A DNA stretch of 64,000 nt from positions 1 through 64,000 of the forward strand of contig JANXLV010000073.1 of the NCBI GenBank assembly GCA_025355005.1, given 5' to 3'. The stretch is from Myxococcales bacterium. GTDB lineage: Bacteria > Myxococcota_A > Polyangia > Polyangiales > Polyangiaceae. The notes under the pieces were generated by a model that was not told the origin of the DNA, searched no databases, and saw only the letters and a list, made by a program, of their open reading frames with translations. Positions within the stretch are counted from its first letter, which is position 1. The number at the start of each line of letters is the position of its first letter. Shown here piece after piece: positions 1 through 7,816 of the stretch. The position numbers and the translations under genes are program-made.

Positions 1-81
1 TACGGCAGGCAGATTCAAATCAACGCGGCTCGAGTGCAGGAGTGTCGCCAGGTCGTCGACGACATCGTCGCTCGCCTCTGA
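1..81 (+). CDS. C-terminal end of an unidentified protein (partial)
   Basis: Frame 1 is open from the window edge to a TGA at 79-81 and reads 26 residues ending QVVDDIVARL. The composition is plausible for a coding C-terminus, with a helical, charged end. No family can be recognised from so short a piece. It lies on the element side of the tRNA fragment at 300-347, so it may belong to an integrated element extending to the left; that is inference. Positions 82-184 show no gene. Confidence 0.35.
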   Translation, partial: YGRQIQINAARVQECRQVVDDIVARL

Positions 82-184
82 TCGATCGACGCTGCACGGC
101 TCTATCGCGCGCGGACCCTTCCCCCCGCCGTGCCGTGAACCGGTTCGGCCCCACGTCCTCGGAGTGAGGCCTGTTGATGGCAGG

Positions 185-216
185 ATGTACACTGCACCGA
201 CCGATTTCCCCTTACG
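185..216. repeat. Left copy of a ~31 bp imperfect direct repeat
   Basis: This copy begins ATGTACACTGCACC, then has one mismatch, then ACCGATT and a similar C-rich end. It matches 8088-8118 in the same orientation, 21 of the first 22 bases being identical. The two copies bracket the accessory-looking region. Possible readings are an element end, an attachment site, or a dispersed repeat. Confidence 0.6.
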
Positions 217-299
217 CCGCACCCAAAACGGTGGGATAAGAGGTGGGTAGCGTCGCTTCGTGCGGCGCTCTCACCCGAGAAAACGTGGAGCAGCTGGAT

Positions 300-347
300 A
301 GCTTCCCAAGCTGGATGTCGCCGGTTCGAACCCGGTGTCCCGCTCCA
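300..347 (+). pseudogene. 3' fragment of tRNA-Gly(CCC), probable integration scar
   Basis: The sequence has the 3' half of a glycine tRNA. The anticodon loop TTCCCAA (303-309, anticodon CCC) is followed by the 3' anticodon-stem strand, a T arm with the GGTTCGAAC core (323-331), the acceptor strand GTCCCGC, a discriminator T, and an encoded CCA at 345-347. The 5' half is absent: no D arm and no matching acceptor strand lie at tRNA distance upstream, and the 5' anticodon stem fails at its outer pair. Tyrosine recombinases often integrate at the 3' end of tRNA genes and leave such a displaced fragment at the far junction. By that logic the element would lie to the left and an intact tRNA-Gly beyond the window. 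Confidence 0.65.
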
Positions 348-521
348 GAATCTCCGGGAAACACCGGGCGCCGTCGACGCGCAGACGAACCAAAGTCACC
401 GAACGTCACTCCGAACCACGGTCGAGTCGTGTGAAAAGTGGTGTGAAGGGACCGCTCGTCTTGGGGCCATCGGCGCAGTGAGATCGAGAGCGCTGCCGTA
501 CGGCTTCGCGACGAACCACCA

Positions 522-1361
522 TCAGCACCCGGCGCAGCACGCTGCAATGGCGTCCGCGAGGCCGTTCTCCAACCAGAAGTCGCGGGAGTCCGACGCCGCC
601 AGCGCGCGCAGCCCGTGGCACAGCTCCGGTGCGGCCATGCATCGAGCCGCCCCCATCAGCATTGAGAGCTCGCAATCGCCCTCGACCTCGCGAACGAGGG
701 TGCTCAGAACTCGATGGTCGCGGCGCATCGCGAGACCCACAATGGCCTCCCATCGCGTGTCATCGTGGGTATCGTCGATGCGAGCGAAGAGCGCGTCACG
801 GACTGCGGGCGTGTCCACGAATCCAGGGTCTCCCGGCTCACCGAGCTGGCTCCCGAGGGCAAACGTCGCCCAATCTCGAACGTGGTCGTCGGGGTCCCGA
901 GAGAGCATGATGAGCGTTTCGATCGCTCTCGCGTCGCTGTGGGTCAGTAGAGATGCCACGACGCTGTTCCGAACTTCCGCGTCGGGGTGGCCGGCGAACG
1001 GAAGCATGGCGGCGACGGCCGTCGGTTGTCCGGTCTCGCCGAGCGCGTAGCCGATCGACGCGAGGATCATGCCGTCGTGTTCTCCCGGCAGCATGTCGGC
1101 GAGCCGCAGGGCGAGCTCGGCCGCGAAGGCGTCATCTTCATGGGCGAACCCGCGCAGAGCGTCCGGCAGTAGCGCACGCATGCGAGGGTCCTCGCTTTCG
1201 GCGAAAGGCTCGACCAAGCGACGAACATCCGCACGGTCGAAGCGCTGGAGTGCGCGCACGGCGTTCCAGTATCCGTCGTCATCCGTGACGGCGCTCGTCG
1301 CCTCGGCGATGAGCCGGCCAAGGACCTCCGCGATCGGGGCATGCGCGCGCTCCTCCGTCAT
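522..1361 (-). CDS. HEAT-repeat protein
   Basis: About 279 residues, starting at the ATG giving MTEERAHAP; an upstream in-frame start at 1427 gives a low-complexity extension without homology-like character. The protein is a run of alpha-helical repeats of HEAT/PBS-lyase type, with recurring patterns such as D..VR...A.ALG, PDAEVRNSVVASLLTHSD and DPDDHVRDWATFALGSQLG. Such proteins are binding scaffolds and no catalytic motif is visible. There is no signal peptide, so it is probably cytosolic. It ends in CCAGC. It stands alone, convergent with nothing on its left, and is the first gene after the tRNA scar. Confidence 0.75.
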   Translation of the reverse strand: MTEERAHAPIAEVLGRLIAEATSAVTDDDGYWNAVRALQRFDRADVRRLVEPFAESEDPRMRALLPDALRGFAHEDDAFAAELALRLADMLPGEHDGMILASIGYALGETGQPTAVAAMLPFAGHPDAEVRNSVVASLLTHSDARAIETLIMLSRDPDDHVRDWATFALGSQLGEPGDPGFVDTPAVRDALFARIDDTHDDTRWEAIVGLAMRRDHRVLSTLVREVEGDCELSMLMGAARCMAAPELCHGLRALAASDSRDFWLENGLADAIAACCAGC

Positions 1362-1514
1362 GGCGCAAGAGTACACCGCCTCCTCCACGGTGCCCGGCGC
1401 CTTCCGCTCGAGCTTGCCCGGAACCATCGGCAGTTATCGGGCCGCTCGCGATTCTGCACGATCAGCGCGTTGGGCTTGTTGTGCGGGGTCGCGGCGCGGT
1501 GGACACTTCCAAAG

Positions 1515-1928
1515 ATGACGGTCCACCACATAGCCGCGCTGTTCGCCTTGCTGCTCGCGTTGACCGCGTGCAGCAAGAAGCCGCACTTCAGCTGCGACAA
1601 GAAGCCCTTCATGGATGAACCCGAGCGCCAGTGCGGCGACGGAAAGTCTTGCACCGACGCGACCTGTTTCTATCCGGAGCGGGCCTATTGCTTTCACTCA
1701 TCGAGGTCGTGGGCCACCGTCGACGCGGTGAACAGCGCGAAGGGCCTGCCGAAGGAGCAGCACACTGGTACGTGGTCTCCGAAGACCCAACCGTGGTGCA
1801 CTCCGACGCTTGAAGAGTGCACCAGTCTGCGCAACGGAGTGGGGACCGGAAAGAACGGACAACCACCCGTGAAGACTCCGTGCGTCGAACTGCCCGCGGA
1901 CCAGGATCCGCTGACGGCGCCTCTATGA
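1515..1928 (+). CDS. Small Cys-rich lipoprotein, unknown function
   Basis: 137 residues starting MTVHHIAALFALLLALTACS, a clear lipoprotein signal peptide with lipobox LTAC. A longer in-frame ORF starts at 1341, but only the chosen ATG places the signal peptide at the N-terminus. The mature part has about nine cysteines (FSCDKKP, RQCGDGKSCTDATC, CTPTLEEC), suggesting a disulfide-stabilised secreted protein. It lies divergent from the HEAT gene with about 150 bp between them. No family is recognised. Confidence 0.65.
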   Translation: MTVHHIAALFALLLALTACSKKPHFSCDKKPFMDEPERQCGDGKSCTDATCFYPERAYCFHSSRSWATVDAVNSAKGLPKEQHTGTWSPKTQPWCTPTLEECTSLRNGVGTGKNGQPPVKTPCVELPADQDPLTAPL

Positions 1929-2102
1929 CCTTCGCTAGAAGTTCCAGCTTCCACCTCCACCGCCGCGCCTGATCAGGGACGGGGCTCGGTGAGACTGCAC
2001 CATGTCCGCCCAGGCCTGGCCGATGTTCGACGCGATCGGCGTGAAGGCGTGCGGCCTCTGCCTGGGAGCGGCGTGGGCGACCTTCCGCGCTACTCTACGG
2101 TC

Positions 2103-2438
2103 ATGGCACCCGCTGATCCTTCCCTTCAAGTCGCGGAGGAGAACTACCGGCGCCTTCTCACCGAGTACGGCGACGCGCTCAAGGGGAACGTGGACGCAAG
2201 CGCGCTGTTCGACGATGCAGCGAGGGCGTGGCGCAAAGTGCTCGCGATCGCCCCTTGGCGCGACGAGCCGCACGTCCGCGACATGCACCTCGTGCTCACG
2301 ATGTCGTTGGCCATCGAGGCGCAGGCCAAGGGCGAGGTAAGGCGGGTCTATGAGTTGATGACCGATGGCGACCGGGCGCACGTCGACGCTATGGAGACGA
2401 GCGAACCGGGCACCTTCAAGATTTGGCTGCTCCCGTGA
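2103..2438 (+). CDS. Hypothetical cytosolic protein
   Basis: 111 residues starting MAPADPSLQVAEENYRRLL. The ATG at 2103 is preferred over the 1989 start of the open frame because the extra N-terminal residues are Arg/Gly-rich and look like non-coding translation. The protein is mostly helical and has a TPR-like look (DDAARAWRKVLAIAPWRDEPHVRD), but no repeat is complete. It has no signal peptide or membrane segment. A long open frame on the opposite strand is judged to be a shadow. Confidence 0.5.
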   Translation: MAPADPSLQVAEENYRRLLTEYGDALKGNVDASALFDDAARAWRKVLAIAPWRDEPHVRDMHLVLTMSLAIEAQAKGEVRRVYELMTDGDRAHVDAMETSEPGTFKIWLLP

Positions 2439-2481
2439 GAGAAGCGATCCGACCCTCACGAGGGGCGCGTGGGCCAGCTCG

Positions 2482-2588
2482 GGTGACGCGGTGACGCGAG
2501 GTGACGCTAGATCCGGGTTCAGCGCCCCATAGAGCTCCTTCGTGCGGGTAATGCCGAAACACGCGTCACCAGGCATCACCGCGTCACC
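2482..2588. repeat. GGTGACGC direct and inverted repeat cluster
   Basis: Three GGTGACGC copies lie at 2482, 2490 and 2500 in one orientation. About 55 bp further, GCGTCACC copies lie at 2563 and 2581, with the degenerate CATCACC between, in the opposite orientation. The whole forms a large imperfect inverted repeat just beyond the 3' end of the primase remnant. It could be an iteron-like replication site of a lost plasmid or phage. It could also be the low-complexity tail of the primase gene read in the next frame, since the minus-strand frame there stays open. Confidence 0.55.
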
Positions 2589-2611
2589 AATCCCGGCTGT
2601 CGTCGTCGTGA

Positions 2612-2845
2612 TCATCGGAGTTCCACTCCGTTCCAGAGGCGCGCGAACTTGGTTCTTGTGCGCGTGAATCCTTCCGCTTCGAGGCGAGCCGCAAAGACCT
2701 TCTTGCTGACGTGCTCTTCGTCATTCGTGGTGGCCCACGCCGTGAACGCCTCGTACAGGTCGCGCGTAGCCACCGCCAGCGTGGGTCCGCGCGTGCACTC
2801 CGCGGCAACGAACCGCCCCACCGGATCCGGATCGCTCCGATACTG
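2612..2845 (-). pseudogene. C-terminal remnant of a P4-type phage/plasmid primase
   Basis: The minus-strand reading contains VGRFVAAECTRG, then TRDLYEAFTAWATTNDEEHVSKKVFAARLEAEGF, and ends TRTKFARLWNGVELR. This matches what I know of the C-terminal winged-helix region of P4-family primase/helicases (pattern F..E.C..G....V....LY.AY..W......S...F...L...GF). Only about 75 residues remain. Upstream the frame continues without family character to a stop at 2897-2899, and the helicase core is missing. It is a truncated mobile-element gene. Confidence 0.65.
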
Positions 2846-2949
2846 GGCGAAGCGGCGGTGGTTCGCCCGCGGGCGACTGCCTTGCGCAGGCCCGGTTTAC
2901 GAGCTGCCCTCAATTATCCCTCACTTCTGAGGCAACGAGGTTTTCCACG

Positions 2950-3294
2950 ATGCGACTCGAAGCAACCGTTCCTGACACCCGCGGCACCGCTGTTGCCGAG
3001 CTTGCTGATGAGTTGGGCATGAGCCGCAGCCAGATCGTGGACGAGGCCCTCGCGCTCTTCCTCAAGGCAGTGCTGGAGGCGCGGCGCGGGCGTCGGCTCT
3101 TCACGCTTGATCCGCGTTCGTCGGCGCCCGCGTGCGAGCTCGCAACGCCTACGCTCTCCGCCCTCGAATGGACGCTCTTCCCCGAGAAGCTCGATCTCCC
3201 CGCCGAGGCGCTTGCTAGGATGAACGAGCTCGCCGAAGCTGCGCCGCAGCCCAGCCCGCGTTTGCGGGCCGCTGCCAAGCGCCACCGGAAATGA
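2950..3294 (+). CDS. Ribbon-helix-helix antitoxin
   Basis: 114 residues. The N-terminus MRLEATVPDTRGTAVAELADELGMSRSQIVDEALALFLKAVLEA has the ribbon-helix-helix pattern: a basic beta strand, then two helices with the MSRSQIVDEAL turn. The C-terminal half (PACELATPTLSALEWTLFPEKLDLP) would be the toxin-neutralising tail. The stop overlaps the ATG of the next gene by 4 bp (ATGA), the usual coupling of type II toxin-antitoxin pairs. Autoregulation through the RHH domain is expected from the family. Confidence 0.75.
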   Translation: MRLEATVPDTRGTAVAELADELGMSRSQIVDEALALFLKAVLEARRGRRLFTLDPRSSAPACELATPTLSALEWTLFPEKLDLPAEALARMNELAEAAPQPSPRLRAAAKRHRK

Positions 3295-3832
3295 GCGGAT
3301 CAGAGTCTTCCTACGCAACCACGCCGATTGAAGCTGATGATGCGAAGTCGGACTTCGCGTCAGGCAAGCACGCGCTCGACGACTACTTCGCGCGGCATGC
3401 GTTCGCGAACGATCAGGCGGGCATTGGCCGCGCATACGTCCTTCGACGGAGCCACGACGACCCGCCGGAGCTCCCGGACGTGCTCGGTTTCTACACCCTC
3501 AGCATGGCCGGCGCGGAGTCATCGCAGATCGCGACGGCGCTCGAGAAGCGCCTCCCGAAATATCCGATGCCCGTCGCGCTGATCGGGCGACTCGCCGTGG
3601 ACGCGCGAGCCCACGGCAAGCGGCTTGGTGAAAAGCTGTTGGTCGACGCGCTTCGTCGCGTCGTCGACGCGGCTACTCTTGTTGGCTGCACAGGCGTAAT
3701 CGTCGACGCGAAGGACGAGGACGCCGAGGGCTTCTACCTGAAGTACGACTTCGTGACGGTGAGTGCCACCGCGTGTCCCACAGGCTGTTTCTCGCAATCG
3801 GCACGGCGCGCGCGGTGTTTGCGGAGGAGTAG
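3291..3832 (+). pseudogene. GNAT acetyltransferase toxin, frameshifted near its C-terminus
   Basis: The N-terminal ~160 residues match the TacT/AtaT-type GNAT toxin pattern: FYTLSMAGAE, PVALIGRLAVDARAHGKRLGEKLL (acetyl-CoA loop region) and the catalytic-tyrosine region EGFYLKYDFVTVSA. After CP (3774-3779) the frame runs into unrelated sequence. Adding one base in the C-run at 3777-3779 restores HRLFLAIGTARAVFAEE and a stop at 3830-3832, the expected end for this family. The gene therefore carries a one-base deletion or a sequencing error. As read, the frame would continue to 4031. Homologues acetylate aminoacyl-tRNA; this copy may be inactive. Confidence 0.75.
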
Positions 3833-3936
3833 AAATGGTCGCGTCGTCAAACGCACGCGTCGCAGATCGTGCTCAAGGGCGCTGCCTTGTTCATCATCTG
3901 GACGCGTCGCCCTCAGCGCGCCACGGTACCCGTCCC

Positions 3937-4047
3937 GTGAACCGCCGCTCTTGCTGGGCTGGCACCATTGTCGTCACCGTTCTTGTCGCCGCCTGCGGAG
4001 TGTGCTCGCCGCGCCTGCGAAGAGCGAGTAGTCGGGACCTGCCCTGA
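3937..4047 (+). CDS. Possible very small lipoprotein (36 aa)
   Basis: A GTG-started frame reads a basic N-terminus, the hydrophobic stretch TIVVTVLVAAC with a lipobox-like VAAC, then a short basic tail and a stop at 4047. It lies in the gap between the GNAT remnant and the next secreted protein. There is no clear ribosome binding site. It could equally be a chance frame in a GC-rich gap. Confidence 0.2.
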   Translation: MNRRSCWAGTIVVTVLVAACGVCSPRLRRASSRDLP

Positions 4048-4077
4048 AGCGCGGGCGCCAGCGGGCCGTTGTCTTCG

Positions 4078-5193
4078 ATGATGATTCGCGCGACCCCCGC
4101 TTCCCTGTTTCTGACATTGCTGACTATCGGCCCCATGCTCGGCGGCGCCACCGCGGCGTGCTCGCACGGTTCGGGCGGGCCGCGTTCGTACAGCTTCACC
4201 ACCGCCACCTCGCGCCGCCTCGAGTCCACGAGCATGTCGGCTGGAGTCGGGAACGGCTCCTCTGGCACCCAAGCAGTCGCCGCAAGCGCTCTTCACACGC
4301 GCGGCGTTGCCCTGGAGAACAGCTTCGACGACAACAACCTATGCAACTCGGTGGTCTGCTTCACGCCGGACAAGCTCACCGGCAAGTACCTGGCCGTTGG
4401 CCTGTCGATCCAATCGGACGGCCATGGGATGATGGCCTACTTCGGTCAGGACGACTGGTCCAGCATCGATGCCACGTCGCCCGGATACGACTTCGACTTC
4501 ACGGCGCCGCTCACGCAGGCGGGCAAGCTCGTCTGTTGTGGAGGGGCCGGGAATCTCGGCTCGCGCAACACCTATATCGAGAGCATCGCCTACCTCTTCA
4601 GCTACATCGACGCGACGTTCACGATCCCGGATGGGGCCGGCGCGCATGGCTCCGCGGTCGCCACGCATACGGTGCGATTCGTTCTTGCAGACAACGGGGT
4701 GCCCGCCGCACGCCGTGGCGACCTGCAGTACAAGGACGCCGACGGCATCTTCAAGTGGGCAGACGCGTCCAGCGGAGCCCTCTCTGCGACGCGCCCGAGC
4801 ACCCCGATCAGCATGCCCTCGCCGGTGGTGAACTGGACGAATCCATTCGGCCCACAAGGTGGCAACCAGTCCATCCCTGTTCTCTATGAGCACGTGAATC
4901 CGCCGAGCAGCGGCTCTGTGTACCAGGTCACCGAAGAGCAGCTGCGAGGCGACGGCCACTCCTATGCGTTCGACTTCGGTGCAAACAACTTCGTCATGTT
5001 TCCCAGGGTGATCAAGTCCGGTGGAGACATCGGGCGGCTCGACAGCGTGAAGGCGATCCTGGAGAACGTGATCACGCAGGGGTTGCCCGATGGGGTCCAT
5101 CCGTCCGTTGCCGCGGGTACGTCGACACTCTACCTGGATGGGGCCGATGTTGGCCTGGTCCCGGAGTCCGGTGTCCCGGATGCCTCCGAGTAG
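4078..5193 (+). CDS. Secreted protein of unknown function, probable lipoprotein
   Basis: 371 residues from the ATG at 4078; a TTG three codons earlier and an ATG one codon later are alternatives. The N-terminus MMIRATPASLFLTLLTIGPMLGG leads to a lipobox-like TAAC. The mature part has beta-rich, aromatic sequence with cysteine pairs (LCNSVVC, LVCCGG) and an FDFGANNFVMFPRV stretch. Nothing matches a family I recognise. The C-terminus is acidic. It is followed by two further exported proteins in the same direction, so all three may be one transcription unit. Confidence 0.6.
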   Translation: MMIRATPASLFLTLLTIGPMLGGATAACSHGSGGPRSYSFTTATSRRLESTSMSAGVGNGSSGTQAVAASALHTRGVALENSFDDNNLCNSVVCFTPDKLTGKYLAVGLSIQSDGHGMMAYFGQDDWSSIDATSPGYDFDFTAPLTQAGKLVCCGGAGNLGSRNTYIESIAYLFSYIDATFTIPDGAGAHGSAVATHTVRFVLADNGVPAARRGDLQYKDADGIFKWADASSGALSATRPSTPISMPSPVVNWTNPFGPQGGNQSIPVLYEHVNPPSSGSVYQVTEEQLRGDGHSYAFDFGANNFVMFPRVIKSGGDIGRLDSVKAILENVITQGLPDGVHPSVAAGTSTLYLDGADVGLVPESGVPDASE

Positions 5194-5267
5194 TACAGGA
5201 AGCGCGAAGGCGGCCGTTCACTGACCCACGGGCCGCTTCGGTCCGCGTAGAACGCAAGGGGGACGTC

Positions 5268-5447
5268 ATGCAAGCAACGCGGGCGCGTCAGGTTTGTCTC
5301 GTGTGTCTGGTCGTGTTCTTCGGGGCGATTATCTCTGCATGCTCTGCGAGCAGCGACGTCAACAGCGCGACCAGCAGCGGCGCGGCCGCGACTCCCTCGA
5401 CTGCGACGCCCTCGAATTTCACCCTCAAGGCCCGCGCGGCTCGCTGA
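5268..5447 (+). CDS. Small lipoprotein (59 aa)
   Basis: A short frame starting MQATRARQVCLVCLVVF and continuing FGAIISACSASS gives a good lipoprotein signal peptide with lipobox ISAC. The purine-rich stretch CAAGGGGGA lies just upstream of its ATG as a ribosome binding site. The mature part is only about 30 residues, Ser/Ala/Thr-rich, and ends KARAAR. It ends 11 bp before the ATG of the glycine-rich protein, and the next gene's binding site AAGGAG begins inside its stop region. That spacing suggests one operon. Confidence 0.55.
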   Translation: MQATRARQVCLVCLVVFFGAIISACSASSDVNSATSSGAAATPSTATPSNFTLKARAAR

Positions 5448-5458
5448 AGGAGAAGAAC

Positions 5459-6277
5459 ATGAACAAGCGCCATCTCGCACTTTCCGCGTTTCTGCTCGGC
5501 ACCACCATCGCCTTCTCGGCCGCCGCGGGAGTCCAGTCCCCGGGCTCCTTCAAGCTGAAGGTCTACAAGTTCGCGGTCTCTACATCGGAGACCTGCGACA
5601 ACCCGATCATCGTCCACTCGAACGACGCGCCTGACTACTCGGAGTTCGCCGCAGGTCCCACGCTGGGAGCCGGGCACCTCGCAGACGGCACGTACAAGTG
5701 CGTGATGATCGAGATGAGCGACATCGTGAAGTTCAGCGCATCACAGGACGACGGCGCATGTGTCGCTGGCGTCGAGCACACGATGGACGTGTGCGCGCAA
5801 CATGGCGGCGGCGGAAACGGCGGCGGCGGGCCGACAGGCGGCGGACCCGAAGGCGGCGGCGGACCTCAGGGACCGTTCGACGGCGGCGGCGGCGGCGGCA
5901 ATGGCGGCGGCAATGGCGGCGGCAATGGCGGCGGCGGCAATGGCGGCGGCGGCAATGGCGGCGGTGGCGAGCTCACCACGCGGATGCTCGACGGTACTGT
6001 CACGCAGTGCAGTCCCGTCGACGGGCATGAGGACCACGTCGTTCTCTACATCTCGACTGGTTCCGCGAACGCAGGCAAGGGCGGCGACAAGGACGGCAAA
6101 GATCACAACGTCTTCGTGCCGCCCACGGCGCCGGGCGACTCCCACGGCATCATGCTTGGTGCGCCGCTCGTCGTGAATGGCGCGTCTGTGGGCACCTTCG
6201 TGGTGGACGCAAAAGATAGAGTCGGACCCGACTATGGTGAATGTGGCATGCAGCCGCCGCGATTCTCCTTCGAGTGA
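5459..6277 (+). CDS. Secreted protein with central glycine-rich repeat
   Basis: 272 residues. The ATG at 5459 follows an AAGGAG ribosome binding site and gives the signal peptide MNKRHLALSAFLLGTTIAFS, cleaved after SAAA. The N-terminal domain (~25-110) has four cysteines. Residues ~115-175 are almost only Gly with Asn and Pro (GGNGGG units), and a second domain (~175-272) contains two cysteines. The linker is encoded by a GGCGGCAAT-type minisatellite and may vary in length. The two flanking domains look like halves of one disulfide-bonded fold interrupted by the linker. No known family. Confidence 0.65.
   Translation: MNKRHLALSAFLLGTTIAFSAAAGVQSPGSFKLKVYKFAVSTSETCDNPIIVHSNDAPDYSEFAAGPTLGAGHLADGTYKCVMIEMSDIVKFSASQDDGACVAGVEHTMDVCAQHGGGGNGGGGPTGGGPEGGGGPQGPFDGGGGGGNGGGNGGGNGGGGNGGGGNGGGGELTTRMLDGTVTQCSPVDGHEDHVVLYISTGSANAGKGGDKDGKDHNVFVPPTAPGDSHGIMLGAPLVVNGASVGTFVVDAKDRVGPDYGECGMQPPRFSFE
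5881..5969 (+). repeat. GGC/AAT minisatellite inside a coding region
   Basis: Tandem units of GGCGGCAAT and longer GGCGGCGGCAAT forms encode the poly-Gly/Asn linker of the secreted protein. Units are in frame multiples, so length changes would keep the frame. Confidence 0.75.
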
Positions 6278-6601
6278 GGCGAGCCCCGAGGCGAGCGTCG
6301 CCGCCGGTCTCGGCAACGACACCAGAGGGCTCGGCTACTCAGGAAGCATCAGCGCGATCTGGGGACGCGGACCGCGTTGAGCCCCGTTGCGGGCGTGAGG
6401 TGCCACGGCGAATGCCTGATCTTGCGGAAGTACGGAAGCGCGTGCCGGAGCCGATGATCTAGCTGCCAGTGCCTGCAGGTTCGCGGTCTCTCCTGGCGTC
6501 CCCCGGGCGCTCAGAAATCGTCCCTGATGACCGCGCCACGACGCAACCATCGCGATCGCCGGCCGATAGGCGGCCATGGATGGTTCACACGGAAGGTTGC
6601 C
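6278..6601. other. 324 bp gap without a supported gene
   Basis: A long minus-strand frame crosses this gap and continues under the next plus-strand gene, but its Arg-rich composition marks it as a shadow. The last bases before 6602 contain GGAAGG, a ribosome binding site for the following gene. No hairpin terminator or RNA gene is evident. Confidence 0.5.
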
Positions 6602-7816
6602 ATGAGCGGGGTCGACAACAACCGACCGCTGGACGCTGCGGAACGCGCGCAACACGCCCAGGCGATCGTGGGTGAGCTTCACGGCGAGGCTGTCCAAACG
6701 AAGCAAGCGTCGCGCAAGGAGCCATCGCAGAGCATCGTCGACAAAGGCATCGAGACGCTGACGTACTCGCTGACGGCGCCGGCGCTGCTCCAGGCATTGC
6801 ACACGGCGCAGCAGGTTCGGGCGACGATGGGCCACGCGGATGTCGAGGCGCCGGTGATTCGCGGCGTACGCCTGTACGCGCTCACGGAGAAGGAGCTCCC
6901 TCGAACGATCCGCACTGACCCAGCCCTCTCGCCTCGCGCCGGAGAGTATGAGCTTCACCCGAATATCGCTCGCGGTGCGGACGGCAAGGAGAGCGTTGCC
7001 TACTACACTGCGGTGCGACACGGCCGTCCCGAGTTCGCGGTCGGCACCGACTCCGTCGAAGCCTTCAACGCCCACCACGACATGTATCAACAGCAAGCCG
7101 ACGCCAGCTGGGGCATGGCCACGGCGCGACCGTACGAGCAGGACACGTATCGAACCGGTGAGCGAGTCAGCAACCAAGACTACAAGGGAGCCGCGTCAGA
7201 CGCCGTGACAGCTTGGAATCACGCCTGCGCAGATCCGGTGTACGCGACCCAGCGTGCATTCGACGTCGCGGTGATGTCGTCAGCGCATGAGCACCCCGCA
7301 ATGCGCGATGCCCGCACCGCCAGCGACGTGAAGACCATGCCTGAGATCGCGCACACGCCGTCGGATGCCAATGGCACGTCCGTCCGAGGTCGGATGTACA
7401 AGCCGACCACCACGCTGGACCCGTCGATGCCGGCAGGGAGCGGAGGCACGGACAAATATGGCAACGTCACCGTGTCGTCGGCAGGGACGCCCAAGGACAT
7501 CGCGATCGCGACCAGCCACGAGGCGGTGCACTCCTTTCTTTCTCCGAAAGCCATGAACGGGCTTCGTGAGCTTCGCGCCAACGCCGGGATGACCGCGTAC
7601 GACAAGTCCCAGCTCTGCAGGTATCTGGAGGAGGCGCTCGCGGAGACCTACGCTCAGGTGAAGGTGAACGGACTTTCGGCTCTGCCCGAGGGGCTCACCT
7701 TTCCCCTTCGCGAGAAGTACGATCTGACGCTAAGTGGCGTCATCAAAGAGGGGGCCATCGGCACCGTCGTCTACGGTGGGGTCCTCTATGGCGTGTACCT
7801 CGCGGTGGAGAAATGA
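6602..7816 (+). CDS. HEAVH metallopeptidase-domain protein, possible toxin
   Basis: 404 residues. The ATG at 6602 has GGAAGG upstream; an in-frame start at 6527 is less likely. The motif H306-E-A-V-H310 is a zinc-metallopeptidase HExxH signature, and E(E)ALAETYAQ about 40 residues later could supply the third ligand. There is no N-terminal signal peptide. The protein ends in a hydrophobic stretch (GTVVYGGVLYGVYLAV). Many effector-type peptidases of polymorphic-toxin systems have this single-domain build and sit directly before an immunity gene. Here the next gene overlaps by 4 bp. Function is inferred; it could also be a housekeeping peptidase. Confidence 0.6.
   Translation: MSGVDNNRPLDAAERAQHAQAIVGELHGEAVQTKQASRKEPSQSIVDKGIETLTYSLTAPALLQALHTAQQVRATMGHADVEAPVIRGVRLYALTEKELPRTIRTDPALSPRAGEYELHPNIARGADGKESVAYYTAVRHGRPEFAVGTDSVEAFNAHHDMYQQQADASWGMATARPYEQDTYRTGERVSNQDYKGAASDAVTAWNHACADPVYATQRAFDVAVMSSAHEHPAMRDARTASDVKTMPEIAHTPSDANGTSVRGRMYKPTTTLDPSMPAGSGGTDKYGNVTVSSAGTPKDIAIATSHEAVHSFLSPKAMNGLRELRANAGMTAYDKSQLCRYLEEALAETYAQVKVNGLSALPEGLTFPLREKYDLTLSGVIKEGAIGTVVYGGVLYGVYLAVEK

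Noticed and set aside
231..347. Intron-containing intact tRNA using GTGGGAT at 231 as acceptor strand
   Set aside because: It would be 117 nt long with two wobble pairs in the acceptor and no credible D arm; bacterial tRNAs do not carry such short introns.
5881..5969. Possible CRISPR-like repeat array
   Set aside because: The units are contiguous, without spacers, and encode an in-frame Gly/Asn linker.
6335..7177. 280-codon minus-strand frame
   Set aside because: It overlaps the HEAVH peptidase gene, which has a ribosome binding site, motif and coupled partner; the minus frame looks like a shadow.
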